A stretch of 64,000 nt of DNA from Pseudomonas antarctica. Lineage in GTDB: Bacteria > Pseudomonadota > Gammaproteobacteria > Pseudomonadales > Pseudomonadaceae. Shown piece by piece: positions 19,895 to 28,058 of this stretch; the first letter of the stretch is position 1, and every line of letters starts with the position of its first letter. A model generated the notes under the pieces. It did no database searches, was not told the DNA's origin, and worked only from the letters and a program-made list of their open reading frames with translations. The translations under genes and the position numbers were made by a program. Location of the stretch: positions 496,001 through 560,000 of the forward strand of contig NZ_CP015600.1 of the NCBI RefSeq assembly GCF_001647715.1, read 5' to 3'.

Positions 19895-20316
19895 TTCAGG
19901 GCCCTTTCGACGGCGTCGGTGAATGGTTTGGGCGAGGCCAATTGCATCTCGCGGCTGGCAATTTCCACCGCGACTTGCACGGTGCTTGCACGGGTCAGGC
20001 GTTCGCCGCTGGCGAGGTCGGTGATCAGGTAGTTGACCTTCAAACGGTTCTCCCATTCCACCAGGCTGGCGCGCACATTGATCGTCTGGCCAAAGGTGGC
20101 GCCGCGCACGTAGCGCAGCTGCATGTCGATCACCGGCCAGGCGTAACCCGACTCGAGCATCGCCGTGTAGTTGTGGCCGATCATGTCCAGCAGCGCGCAG
20201 CGCGCCACTTCCAGGTACTTCACGTAATGCCCGTGCCACACCACATTCATGGTGTCGATATCGAAAAACGGCACGAGGATCTCGGTGTCGCAATGCAACA
20301 CGCCCTGGCTACGCAT
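19891..20316 (-). CDS. Acyl-CoA/ACP thioesterase of the APE cluster (4HBT family)
   Basis: Hotdog thioesterase of 141 residues, corresponding to apeK. It carries the 4-hydroxybenzoyl-CoA thioesterase signature PFFDIDTMNVVWHGHYVKYLE with the catalytic Asp and following HGHY. It probably releases the finished polyene acyl chain or stalled intermediates from the ACP. The start at 20316 overlaps the ammonia lyase stop by 8 bases; a longer frame extending upstream lies wholly inside the lyase gene and is not used. Confidence 0.85.
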   Translation of the reverse strand: MRSQGVLHCDTEILVPFFDIDTMNVVWHGHYVKYLEVARCALLDMIGHNYTAMLESGYAWPVIDMQLRYVRGATFGQTINVRASLVEWENRLKVNYLITDLASGERLTRASTVQVAVEIASREMQLASPKPFTDAVERALK

Positions 20317-21850
20317 GCAGCCTCCAGTGTTGCTCGGCAATACGTTTGAGGCACAGGCGCAGTTCGCCTTCCAGTGCGCGGTCTTCGATGACCGGCGGGA
20401 AGTCCTTGGCCAGTTCTTCATGCATGGCGGCCAAGGCAGGTGGCAGCGCGCGTGCATCGTCAGCCTGGGCGCGCAGCCACACGCCCTGGTTGGCGGCAAG
20501 CAGCGTCGCGGCGGCGACCTGCTCGGTCAGCTCCAGCACGCGGATTGCATCGCGGGCGGCGATGGTGCCCATGCTTACTTTGTCCTGGTTATGGCACTCG
20601 GTAGAGCGCGAGAACACGCTGGCCGGCATAGTGTTTTTCAGCGCTTCGGCGGTCCACGCGCTGGTGCCGATCTGCACAGCCTTGAAACCGTGATTGATCA
20701 TCGCGCGGTCGGCCGGGGCACCCGAGAGGTTGCTCGGCAGGCCGTGGTTGTAACGCACGTCCACCAGCAGTGCGAGCTGGCGGTCGAGCAGGTCGGCAAC
20801 GTTGGCCACCAGGGTCTTGAGGCTGTCCATGGCGAAGGCGATATGCCCGCCGTAGAAGTGCCCGCCGTGCAGCACGCGTTCTTCTTCGGCGTCGATGATC
20901 GGGTTGTCGTTGGCGCTGTTCAGTTCGATTTCGATAAACGAGCGCAGCCAGTTCAGGCTGTCGGCCAGCACGCCAAGCACGTGGGGCGCGCAGCGCAGCG
21001 AATAGCGATCCTGCAGGCGGTGCAGCGGCGCGGTCGGCGCATCAATCGCCAGGTCCTTGCGCAACCAGGCGGCGACTTGCATCTGCCCCGGGTGCGGCTT
21101 GGCGGCGAACAGGCGCTCGTCGAAGTGTTCCGGGTTGCCTTGCAGCGCCACCACGTTCAGCGCGGTGATGCGTGTGGCCAGTTGCAGCAGGTAGTCGGCA
21201 CGGGCGAAGGCCAGGCAGGCGAGGCCGGTCATCACGGCGGTGCCGTTCATCAATGCCAGGGCTTCCTTGGGGCGCAATACCAGCGGCTCCCAGCCCAATT
21301 CGCGGTGCACGTCAGCGGCCTGGCGACGTTCACCTCGGAACATCACTTCGCGCTCGCCGGACAGGGTCGCGGCGACGTAGGACAACGGGGTCAGATCACC
21401 GCTGGCGCCCACCGAGCCTTCTTCCGGGATCAGCGGCAGTACGTCGTGTTCAAGGAACGCGTGCAGACGCTCCAGCAACTCCACACGCACACCGGAAACA
21501 CCGTGGCACAACGACTGTAAACGTGCCGCCAGTACGGCCCGCGTGGCTTGGGCGTCCAGTAACTTGCCCAGCCCGCAACCGTGGAATGTGTAGAGGTGAC
21601 GCGGCAAAGCCTCGACGTGCTGCAACGGCACCGCCACCACGCAGGAGTCGCCGTAGCCGGTGGTCACGCCGTAGATCACGCCTTCCTTGTCCAGCAACGA
21701 GTCGAGAAACTGCGCGCCCTTGGCAATGCGCTGGCGATAGGCGGCATCATCCTGCAATTGCGTGGGCACCTGACGGTTAGCCAGGGCCAATACGTCTTCA
21801 ATGCGCAAAGCGTGTTCGCCAAAGGTTACCGGCTCAAGATGCGTCGTCAT
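20309..21850 (-). CDS. Aromatic amino acid ammonia lyase (HAL/TAL/PAL family)
   Basis: MIO-dependent lyase of 513 residues that removes ammonia from tyrosine, phenylalanine or histidine. The self-cyclising Ala-Ser-Gly is at 149-151 in GSVGASGDLTPLS, and the Tyr-loop (YGVTTGYGDS) and NHGFKAVQ/LSANDNP-like segments are present. In a pigment operon the expected product is a coumarate or cinnamate starter. His90 in TFHGCG may favour tyrosine by analogy with TAL selectivity pairs, but I cannot align it with certainty. A true hut gene would sit with hutU or hutI, which are absent. The start at 21850 overlaps the acyltransferase by 17 bases. Confidence 0.88.
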   Translation of the reverse strand: MTTHLEPVTFGEHALRIEDVLALANRQVPTQLQDDAAYRQRIAKGAQFLDSLLDKEGVIYGVTTGYGDSCVVAVPLQHVEALPRHLYTFHGCGLGKLLDAQATRAVLAARLQSLCHGVSGVRVELLERLHAFLEHDVLPLIPEEGSVGASGDLTPLSYVAATLSGEREVMFRGERRQAADVHRELGWEPLVLRPKEALALMNGTAVMTGLACLAFARADYLLQLATRITALNVVALQGNPEHFDERLFAAKPHPGQMQVAAWLRKDLAIDAPTAPLHRLQDRYSLRCAPHVLGVLADSLNWLRSFIEIELNSANDNPIIDAEEERVLHGGHFYGGHIAFAMDSLKTLVANVADLLDRQLALLVDVRYNHGLPSNLSGAPADRAMINHGFKAVQIGTSAWTAEALKNTMPASVFSRSTECHNQDKVSMGTIAARDAIRVLELTEQVAAATLLAANQGVWLRAQADDARALPPALAAMHEELAKDFPPVIEDRALEGELRLCLKRIAEQHWRLHA

Positions 21851-22769
21851 CGGTCTTCCAGAAAGGGTAAAAGTTGAACCACTGTTGGGGCGCTTCCAGG
21901 CAGAACTGGCCCAGGCGCGCGGCGTAGCGCGCGGTCCACAGGGCAATCACCTGCTCGCGGGTGCTGCGCTTCCATTCGATCAATGGGGTGAACGGCTCGA
22001 TGGTCAGGCGATAGCGGCCGTTGTGTTTCAGGCACATCAGCAGGTTGACCGGGCATTTCAACAGGCCGGCCAGCAGCCACGGGCCTTGGGGGAACGCGGC
22101 GTGATGGCCGAGGAAATCTACGCGGACCTTGCGCCCACCGTGCAGCGGCACGCGGTCGCCGGCAATCGCAAGCCACTCGCCGTCGTCCAGGCGCTGGCTG
22201 AGCAGCAGCATGGTCGCGGGGTCCAGCTCGCTGACCTGGATCAGGCGCAAATGGGTTGCCCCGGCTTCGCCCAGCAGACGGTTGAAGCGTTCTGCGTGCT
22301 TGGTGTGCACCAGCACGTTCATGGTGACTTGTTCACCGATCTCGGCCAGCGCACGGCACACTTCGAGGTTGCCCAGGTGCGCGCCCACCAGCATCTGCCC
22401 GCGCTCGCCGCGCAGTTGCCCACGCAATTGCGCGGGGTCGTTGATTTCAATCTGTTCGATGCGCAGCTTGCCGTTCCACACGTCGAGCTTGTCGAGCAAG
22501 GAGTCGGCGAAGGCCATGAACTGCCCGAATACACGTTTGTGGGTGGGCCGCAACGCATCGCGCCCGCTCCAGTCGGCCAGGCGCTGCTGGTATTCCCAGG
22601 CACTCTGGCGTGCCGTGCGGCCGAACAGGAAGAAGTACAGCACGATGCCGTACAGCACCGGGCTTAACAGGCGGCGGCCGAGCACCTTGGCGGCGACGGC
22701 GGTGAGTTTCATCAGCCAGAAGCTGCCACGCTCCTCACGGTCGGCCCAGTGTTTGCTGCTGTCGCTCAT
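21834..22769 (-). CDS. LpxL/HtrB-like acyltransferase of the APE cluster
   Basis: Membrane-associated acyltransferase of 311 residues. The catalytic HX4E motif is in LVGAHLGNLEVCRAL; ERFNRLLGEAG and LAIAGDRVPLHGGRKVRVDF are the usual later blocks of lipid A acyltransferase relatives. It probably transfers the polyene acyl chain or a fatty acid to the membrane anchor. The start at 22769 overlaps the glycosyltransferase stop as ATGA. As I recall, the two activities are one GT/AT protein (ApeJ) in E. coli-type clusters, while here they are separate genes. Confidence 0.82.
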   Translation of the reverse strand: MSDSSKHWADREERGSFWLMKLTAVAAKVLGRRLLSPVLYGIVLYFFLFGRTARQSAWEYQQRLADWSGRDALRPTHKRVFGQFMAFADSLLDKLDVWNGKLRIEQIEINDPAQLRGQLRGERGQMLVGAHLGNLEVCRALAEIGEQVTMNVLVHTKHAERFNRLLGEAGATHLRLIQVSELDPATMLLLSQRLDDGEWLAIAGDRVPLHGGRKVRVDFLGHHAAFPQGPWLLAGLLKCPVNLLMCLKHNGRYRLTIEPFTPLIEWKRSTREQVIALWTARYAARLGQFCLEAPQQWFNFYPFWKTDDDAS

Positions 22770-23500
22770 GCCTGCCACCGTCGCCACAGGATCATTGGCG
22801 CGCGCACCAGCATGCCGAAGAACAGCCGCGTGTGCATGGCTGAGATACGCACGTTGTCGCGGAACAAACGGAAGTGCGACAAGCCGTCGGCGGGGTAATG
22901 CACTTTGGTCGGCAGCCAGCGCATCGGCTGGTTGCGCCAGGCCAGGCGCACCAGGATGTCCGAGTCGAAATCCATGCGCGTGCCGATGTAGGCCGAGTCC
23001 ATCAACGCCAGGGTGGGCGCCAGCGGGTACACGCGAAAGCCGCACATCGAGTCGCGAATCTGCAGCGACAAGGTATTGATCCACACCCATACGTGGGTCA
23101 GGTAACGTGCGTACAGGCGGCCCTTGGGCACGCTCTCGTCGTATTCCGGGTAGCCGCAGATCACGGCGTCCGGTTGCATGCGGGAGGTGTCGAGGAAGCA
23201 CTCGACTTCACGCAGGTCGTGCTGGCCGTCGGCATCCACTTGCAGGGCGTGCGTGAAGCCCAGGCGCGCAGCTTCGCGGAAACCGGCCATGACCGCGCCA
23301 CCCTTGCCTTGATTGTTCGGCAGGGTCAGCAAGGTAACGTTTTCAAGCGTCGCCAATTGCGCCAATACCGCCGCGCAGGCCGGGCTGCTGCCGTCGTCGA
23401 TCAGCAGGCACGGCAGGCCGCTGTTCAACAGGCTGTGAACCACGGCGGGTACGGCGGCTTCGTGGTTGTAGACCGGGATCAGGGCGCAGGGGTTATGCAT
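22766..23500 (-). CDS. Family 2 glycosyltransferase of the APE cluster
   Basis: GT-A fold transferase of 244 residues with the start CALIPVYNHEAAVPAVV, the nucleotide-binding CLLIDDGSSP and a metal-binding DxD in QVDADGQHDL. GNQGKGGAVMAGF-like and GYPEYDESVPKGR segments place it near dolichyl-phosphate-type transferases. It probably attaches a sugar in the lipid anchor of the pigment. It overlaps the adenylating ligase gene by 8 bases and the acyltransferase gene by 4. Confidence 0.87.
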   Translation of the reverse strand: MHNPCALIPVYNHEAAVPAVVHSLLNSGLPCLLIDDGSSPACAAVLAQLATLENVTLLTLPNNQGKGGAVMAGFREAARLGFTHALQVDADGQHDLREVECFLDTSRMQPDAVICGYPEYDESVPKGRLYARYLTHVWVWINTLSLQIRDSMCGFRVYPLAPTLALMDSAYIGTRMDFDSDILVRLAWRNQPMRWLPTKVHYPADGLSHFRLFRDNVRISAMHTRLFFGMLVRAPMILWRRWQA

Positions 23501-25163
23501 GCGCGGTCACCAGTTGAATCCGGCCGCTGGAGCAGGCTGCGACGCCGTTGCGGTAGGCGAAGTACAGCTTGCCGCGTTCCGGGTCGAAGCGCAGGTGTAA
23601 CTCAACTTGATCGCCGGGGCGCACCAGTTGCTGGAACTTGAGCACTTCCATGCCGGCAAAGGTGGCGGGCAGGTCGAGCAGTTGCTGGCCGAGGTTGAAC
23701 GCCCACTCCACTTGCACCACGCCTGGCAGCACCGGTGTGACGGGGAAGTGGCCGCTGAAGTAGGCCAGGTCCGGCGGAATGTTCAGCTGCACGGTCCATT
23801 CGCCATTGGCTTGGACTTGCTCCAGCACTTCCGGCGCTTTTGGCCGTGGCGCCAGCAGCAGCGCGGCGACGTCGGCCTGGGGTAGTTTGCCTTGGGCATT
23901 GAGCGGCAACTGGCGCAGCAAACGCCAGCGGCGGGGCAGGGCCAGCGCTTCGCAATGTTGGCTCAGGTGCTGGCGCAAGGTTTGGGTGACGGTGCGGCGG
24001 CCCTGGTTGCGCAGGGCATGCAAGCCTTCGGCACTGAGCACCACCAGCGCGCCGAGTGATGCGCGGTTTTCCTGCACCACGCCCAGCCGGGTGTCGGCGA
24101 CCCAGTCATGGGCCATCAGCGCCTGTTCCAGCATGGGCAGCGAGATGCGTTTTTCTTCCAGTTTGACGATACGGTCCAGACGCCCCAGCAGCTCGAAACG
24201 GCCATCGGAATGGATGCGCGCAGCGTCGGCAGTTTGTTCGATATGCCCGGCGGGCAGGTACGGTGAGGCGATGCGCAGGGCGCCATCGGCGTCCTGGCTC
24301 AGTTGCACATCGGCAAACGGCTGCCAGGGTTGTGCACCCTGGCGCCAGGCGATGCCGCCGGTTTCGGAGCTGCCGAGGATTTCCGTCGGCCATTGCTGCA
24401 AGCGGTCGTACAAGCTGCCGGCAGCCTCCACGGGCAACGCGCCGCCAGAAGAGAAGACACGCGACACCTGGCTCAGCGCGGGCCAGTCGAGGTTATCGCC
24501 CATGCGCTTGAGCAACGCCGGGCTGGCGACCCAGGCAAATTGCGGGTGCTCACGGCTGGCGCGCTGCATGTCTTCGGGGAAGGCCAGTTGTTTGCGCACA
24601 AAGGTACGACCGGCGCACAGCGGCCACAGCACGCGGAACAGCAAGCCGTAAATGTGCTGGGTGGCGACGCTGCCGATGATGCAGGCGTCTTTGAGGTCCG
24701 CGCCCCACAGGTCTTCCAGGGCCTCGACTTCATTGGCCAGCTGGCGCAGGGTCTTGTCGATACGCTTGGGCTCGCCGCTTGAGCCAGAGGTGCACAGGCT
24801 GAGTTGGCAAGTATCCAGGTCGAGCGCGGCAGGGCTCAATGGCACTTGATACAACGCATCGAGATCGGCGGTGTCAACCAGCCAGGCGTCTACGGCAGCG
24901 TCCCAGCGTTGGCGGGTCTGGGGTTGCAGGTCGGCGGGCAGCAGCACGCTGACCCCGGCTCGCCAGGCGCCCAGCAGGGCAATCGCCAGCTGGCCGGCAT
25001 CTTCAAGGTGCACCGCCAAACGCTGGATACCCTGCGCTTGCAGGCCCGCCGCCAGGCTCAGGGATTGGGCCCACAGTTGGGCGTGATTCATCGCAGGTTC
25101 GGTGGTGACCGACCGTTGTTCCAGCGGCTCAAGCAGCAAGTGCTCAAGTTTCAACCCATTCAT
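23493..25163 (-). CDS. apeH: Adenylating acyl ligase fused to a hotdog dehydratase (ApeH-ApeI fusion)
   Basis: Fused protein of 556 residues. Residues 1 to about 430 are an AMP-binding ligase: P-loop [26 protein letters not shown] and the C-terminal [16 protein letters not shown] hinge. It would load the aryl acid from the ammonia lyase onto an ACP. Residues from about 440 are an ApeI-like dehydratase: [20 protein letters not shown] with His near 472, then [15 protein letters not shown]. In E. coli and Xenorhabdus ApeH and ApeI are separate proteins. The start at 25163 overlaps the preceding stop as ATGA; longer upstream reading is not used. Confidence 0.85.
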   Translation of the reverse strand: MNGLKLEHLLLEPLEQRSVTTEPAMNHAQLWAQSLSLAAGLQAQGIQRLAVHLEDAGQLAIALLGAWRAGVSVLLPADLQPQTRQRWDAAVDAWLVDTADLDALYQVPLSPAALDLDTCQLSLCTSGSSGEPKRIDKTLRQLANEVEALEDLWGADLKDACIIGSVATQHIYGLLFRVLWPLCAGRTFVRKQLAFPEDMQRASREHPQFAWVASPALLKRMGDNLDWPALSQVSRVFSSGGALPVEAAGSLYDRLQQWPTEILGSSETGGIAWRQGAQPWQPFADVQLSQDADGALRIASPYLPAGHIEQTADAARIHSDGRFELLGRLDRIVKLEEKRISLPMLEQALMAHDWVADTRLGVVQENRASLGALVVLSAEGLHALRNQGRRTVTQTLRQHLSQHCEALALPRRWRLLRQLPLNAQGKLPQADVAALLLAPRPKAPEVLEQVQANGEWTVQLNIPPDLAYFSGHFPVTPVLPGVVQVEWAFNLGQQLLDLPATFAGMEVLKFQQLVRPGDQVELHLRFDPERGKLYFAYRNGVAACSSGRIQLVTAHA

Positions 25164-25705
25164 ACGCGGCCTCGAACCCTTTGTCGTACCAGCCATTCCA
25201 CGGCAAACAACAGCCCCATCAGCCCGTAGGCGATCAGCCCGTTGTACAACGTCCACCAGCTCAGCGGCGCCCACAGGGTGAGGGCGGCGGCGAGCAGGCC
25301 ATTACACAGAAAAAACACACTCCATACCACGGTGACCCGGCGGGTATACACAACCGCTTCGGGCGGCAGCTGCGGCTCGGTCATGCGCGCCAGGCGTTCG
25401 ACCATCGGCGGGCCATATTTCAGGCTCAGGCCAAACAGCGCCAGCATGAACGCGCTGACCAGGCTCGGGTACCAGCGCAGCAGGTGCGGGTTGTCGAACC
25501 AGGCCAGCAGCAGGCAGAACAGGATCACCGCCACGGCCATCCAGCGGCTGCCGGGGCGGCGCGCTCCGGTCAGCGCACGCAACAGCCACAGGCTGCCCAG
25601 CAGCAAGCCGAATTGCCACGGCGCAAAGTGTTCGGTGCCGTAATACACCGCAAAGGGGTACAGCAGCCCCGCCAGCAACAGGCCAAGGCCGATCAAGCGT
25701 CTCAT
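25160..25705 (-). CDS. Small integral membrane protein of the APE cluster (COG4648-type)
   Basis: A 181-residue membrane protein with about five predicted helices (LIGLGLLLAGLLYPFAVYYG, QFGLLLGSLWLLRALTG, WMAVAVILFCLLLAW, SLVSAFMLALFGLSL, VVWSVFFLCNGLLAAALTLW). It corresponds by position and type to ApeG of other aryl polyene clusters. Homologues are sometimes mislabelled as gyrase fragments in databases. The role is unknown; the tight overlap with the ligase (4 bases) and ACP genes suggests it holds the biosynthetic complex at the membrane. Confidence 0.78.
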   Translation of the reverse strand: MRRLIGLGLLLAGLLYPFAVYYGTEHFAPWQFGLLLGSLWLLRALTGARRPGSRWMAVAVILFCLLLAWFDNPHLLRWYPSLVSAFMLALFGLSLKYGPPMVERLARMTEPQLPPEAVVYTRRVTVVWSVFFLCNGLLAAALTLWAPLSWWTLYNGLIAYGLMGLLFAVEWLVRQRVRGRV

Positions 25706-25956
25706 GCGGCTGGACTGACCAGACGGTACACCGCCTCAACCACGTCATCGACGGTGCGCACCGCCTTGAACTCTTCGGCGGCGATCTTCTTGCCGGTCTG
25801 GCGCTTGATATGGTCGATCAGGTCCACGGCATCGATGCTGTCGATTTCCAGGTCCTGGTAGAGGTTCGCGTCGAGGGTGACGCGTTCCGGCGGCAATTCA
25901 AACAGTTCCACCATGGCGTTGCGCAGGGTGTTGAAAATATCGTCACGAGTTTGCAT
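25702..25956 (-). CDS. apeF: Acyl carrier protein 2 of the APE cluster
   Basis: An 84-residue ACP with the phosphopantetheine-attachment Ser40 in DLEIDSIDAVDLID and the acidic four-helix sequence typical of the family. APE systems use two ACPs that carry the growing polyene. It lies 9 bases after the other ACP gene and overlaps the membrane protein gene by 4 bases. Assignment as ApeF rather than ApeE follows gene order only. Confidence 0.87.
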   Translation of the reverse strand: MQTRDDIFNTLRNAMVELFELPPERVTLDANLYQDLEIDSIDAVDLIDHIKRQTGKKIAAEEFKAVRTVDDVVEAVYRLVSPAA

Positions 25957-25965
25957 GGTCCGGTC

Positions 25966-26235
25966 TCAAGCTGCCTGTCTGGCCGTGACGAACGCCGCAA
26001 GGCTGGCCACGTTGGTGAAGTGATTGCGGGTGTCCTTGGCGTCGGCATCGATCTTGATGCCGTACTTTTTCTGAATCGCCAGGCCCAATTCCAGGGCGTC
26101 GACTGAATCCAGGCCCAGGCCTTCGCCGAACAGGGTTTGTTCGCTGCCGATGTCGTCGACGCTGATATCTTCCAGGCCCAAGGCCTCGATGATCAGTGTC
26201 TTTATGTCGTGCTCAAGGCTGTGTTGGTCGCTCAT
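25966..26235 (-). CDS. apeE: Acyl carrier protein 1 of the APE cluster
   Basis: An 89-residue ACP with attachment Ser44 in GEGLGLDSVDALELG. The start MSDQHSLEHD at 26235 gives the normal ACP length; a longer in-frame reading to 26319 lies inside the acyltransferase gene and is rejected. It overlaps that gene by 23 bases. It is followed immediately by the second ACP. Confidence 0.86.
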   Translation of the reverse strand: MSDQHSLEHDIKTLIIEALGLEDISVDDIGSEQTLFGEGLGLDSVDALELGLAIQKKYGIKIDADAKDTRNHFTNVASLAAFVTARQAA

Positions 26236-27004
26236 CTTCGGCGAGCTCCTTAATAAAATAGTCGTGCAGGTAATCGTTGAGCTTGCGTGAAGCCTGGGGC
26301 GCGGGCCCGAGTGCGGCAAACGCTTGTGGTTGTATATCGGCCCCTACCCGCAAACTGAAGTGCACGCGGCATTTAGGGATGCGATACCAGGGTTCGGCCT
26401 TGGTCAGAGTGCTGGGGCTGACCTTGATCACCACGGGGGTGATGATTGTCGCACCGCGCAGCGCAATGGCGGCGCCCCCGCGATGAAAGGCGGGCACCGC
26501 GCCGGGTGAAGTGCGGGTGCCTTCGGGAAAGATGATCAGTGTCTGGCCTTCGCGCAGGGCATCGGCGGCGGCATCAAGCATTTCGGCGCTGCCGTCGTTG
26601 CTGATATAGCTGGCATCACGCACCGGCCCACGGGTAAAGGGGTTTTGCCACAGGCTCTGCTTGACCACGCAGTTGGCCTGGCGCACCAGGCCGATCAAAA
26701 ACACCACGTCGATCAGCGACGGGTGGTTTGCAATGATCATTTGGCCGGGGCGCCCGAGTTTTTCCGCGCCTTCGACGCTGTACGTCAGCACGCCGGCGCG
26801 TTGCATCAGGCGAATAAAGAACCAGAACAGCTTGCTGATGGTGTGACGGGCACGGCGCTGGTGTTTTTCAGCGCTGCCCGGCAGGCAGCCGAGCAAAGGA
26901 AAAACCAGCAGACGCAGGCACAGCCCGCCGACGCCGAACAGGAAGAAGCTGGCGGCGGTGGCGAACAGGCGCCAGTAATAGGCATCCCGTGGCTTGTCGG
27001 TCAT
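26213..27004 (-). CDS. 1-acyl-glycerol-3-phosphate acyltransferase-like protein of the APE cluster
   Basis: PlsC-type acyltransferase of 263 residues (corresponding to apeD). It has an N-terminal hydrophobic segment (FATAASFFLFGVGGLCLRLLVF), the HX4D motif in IANHPSLIDVVF and the substrate motif FPEGTRTSPG. It probably acylates the glycerol or sugar backbone that anchors the pigment. The ATG at 27004 overlaps the preceding stop as ATGA and is preferred to an ATG at 27025. Confidence 0.83.
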   Translation of the reverse strand: MTDKPRDAYYWRLFATAASFFLFGVGGLCLRLLVFPLLGCLPGSAEKHQRRARHTISKLFWFFIRLMQRAGVLTYSVEGAEKLGRPGQMIIANHPSLIDVVFLIGLVRQANCVVKQSLWQNPFTRGPVRDASYISNDGSAEMLDAAADALREGQTLIIFPEGTRTSPGAVPAFHRGGAAIALRGATIITPVVIKVSPSTLTKAEPWYRIPKCRVHFSLRVGADIQPQAFAALGPAPQASRKLNDYLHDYFIKELAEDERPTQP

Positions 27005-27720
27005 GGCTGGCGTTGCCAGTTCCATACGCGGTTCTTCCAGGCATGTTGGCAGGCGGCCTGCTCAGTGAGCAGGGTGCGCAGCAGGTTCAGGGCATGAGGC
27101 CACTGGTTTTGAGTGAGTTGGACAGCGCCGCTGTTTAGTTCCAATCGCCACTCGTCGCCCGGTGTCAGCAGCAGGCCGAGTGCATAGGGAAAGGGCACAT
27201 CAACGATCCAGCTGGCGTAGGCCTCGGGTGGTTGTTCTTCGGTAATCACCAGCAATACTGCGGGGGCGCCTTCGTTGAGCAGCGCGGCCGCTTCGAGCAT
27301 GCCGTGTTCCAGGCCATCGCCGGCAGCGGCGAGGGCGGTCATTTCGCTGGTTTCATTGCGCAGGATCGACCACAGGCCAATCACCGCGTTATGCACCGAC
27401 AGGCTGAACTGTGTGGGCGACAGCGGCTGCTCGTTGGCCAGGTCGCTGAGGATGTCGAGGGTGCGCGGGGTTTCGCCGTGCCGGGAGATAAACACCAGCG
27501 GCAGGTCTTGCAGGCCCTCGGCCAGCGGCCAGCCCACGCTGAACGCCATGCGCGCCAGTCGGCTCAGGCGGCGGCGCTGCATGGCGGGCAGGAATGACAC
27601 ATCGGGGGACGCATCGCTTGCGGGCAGCATCACGGGCGCCTGGCACCAGGCGTGCCAGTCGTGCGCAGTCTCCAGGCCAGGAGCCCAGGCGCGCCATTGG
27701 GCGATATTGAAAGTGATCAC
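27001..27720 (-). CDS. apeC: Chain-length-factor-like partial ketosynthase (ApeC-type), first gene of the APE operon
   Basis: A 239-residue protein resembling only the N-terminal half of a ketosynthase (FNIAQWRAWAPGL, FLPAMQRRRLSRLARMAF, LSPTQFSLSVHNAVIGLWSI, ALAAAGDGLEHGMLEAAALL) with no catalytic Cys. In characterised APE systems ApeC is the chain-length-factor partner of the ApeO ketosynthase. The start is a GTG at 27720 with no strong ribosome-binding site, so expression of the operon may be limited at this point. It lies divergent from the ParA gene. Confidence 0.75.
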   Translation of the reverse strand: MITFNIAQWRAWAPGLETAHDWHAWCQAPVMLPASDASPDVSFLPAMQRRRLSRLARMAFSVGWPLAEGLQDLPLVFISRHGETPRTLDILSDLANEQPLSPTQFSLSVHNAVIGLWSILRNETSEMTALAAAGDGLEHGMLEAAALLNEGAPAVLLVITEEQPPEAYASWIVDVPFPYALGLLLTPGDEWRLELNSGAVQLTQNQWPHALNLLRTLLTEQAACQHAWKNRVWNWQRQP

Positions 27721-28058
27721 TGAGAAGTTATCCCGCCCCTGCGGGCTTCCATGTGCGGCCGTTGGCCCCGAATACCGGGACAGGGAACAATGACCGAATG
27801 GCGCGCATTATCCCGGTGCTGCGGGGTTCTAGCAAACATTGGTAAATAATTGTTCACTGCTTATTACAATTTTCTGGAAAGGATTTACACATTGTCCTTT
27901 ACCTCAGGCCAAGAGGATTGTCGGACTATTCCTTTTAATGTGTCGGGGGGCGGGAGAATCTGACCGCCGTGATGCGGCAGTGCATGGATGAACGAGGTAG
28001 CTAACAGGCGCTTTTGCCCTCTACACTCGGACATTCATTGATACACGGAGGTTTTTCC
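27721..28058. promoter_or_regulatory. Divergent intergenic region: APE operon leader and parA promoter
   Basis: 338 bases without a gene. The part nearest apeC can form a small hairpin (CCCGC, CCCT, GCGGG, about 27732-27745). The middle (27830-27900) is AT-rich with an imperfect AATAA...TTATT palindrome at about 27843-27865 and is the likely promoter zone for both directions. No confident -35/-10 pair or regulator box can be assigned. Confidence 0.4.

Noticed and set aside
19895..20293. Longer N-terminus for the LolA-like protein (to 20293)
   Set aside because: It lies inside the thioesterase gene in another frame and contains no signal sequence; the ATGA start at 19894 fits operon coupling.
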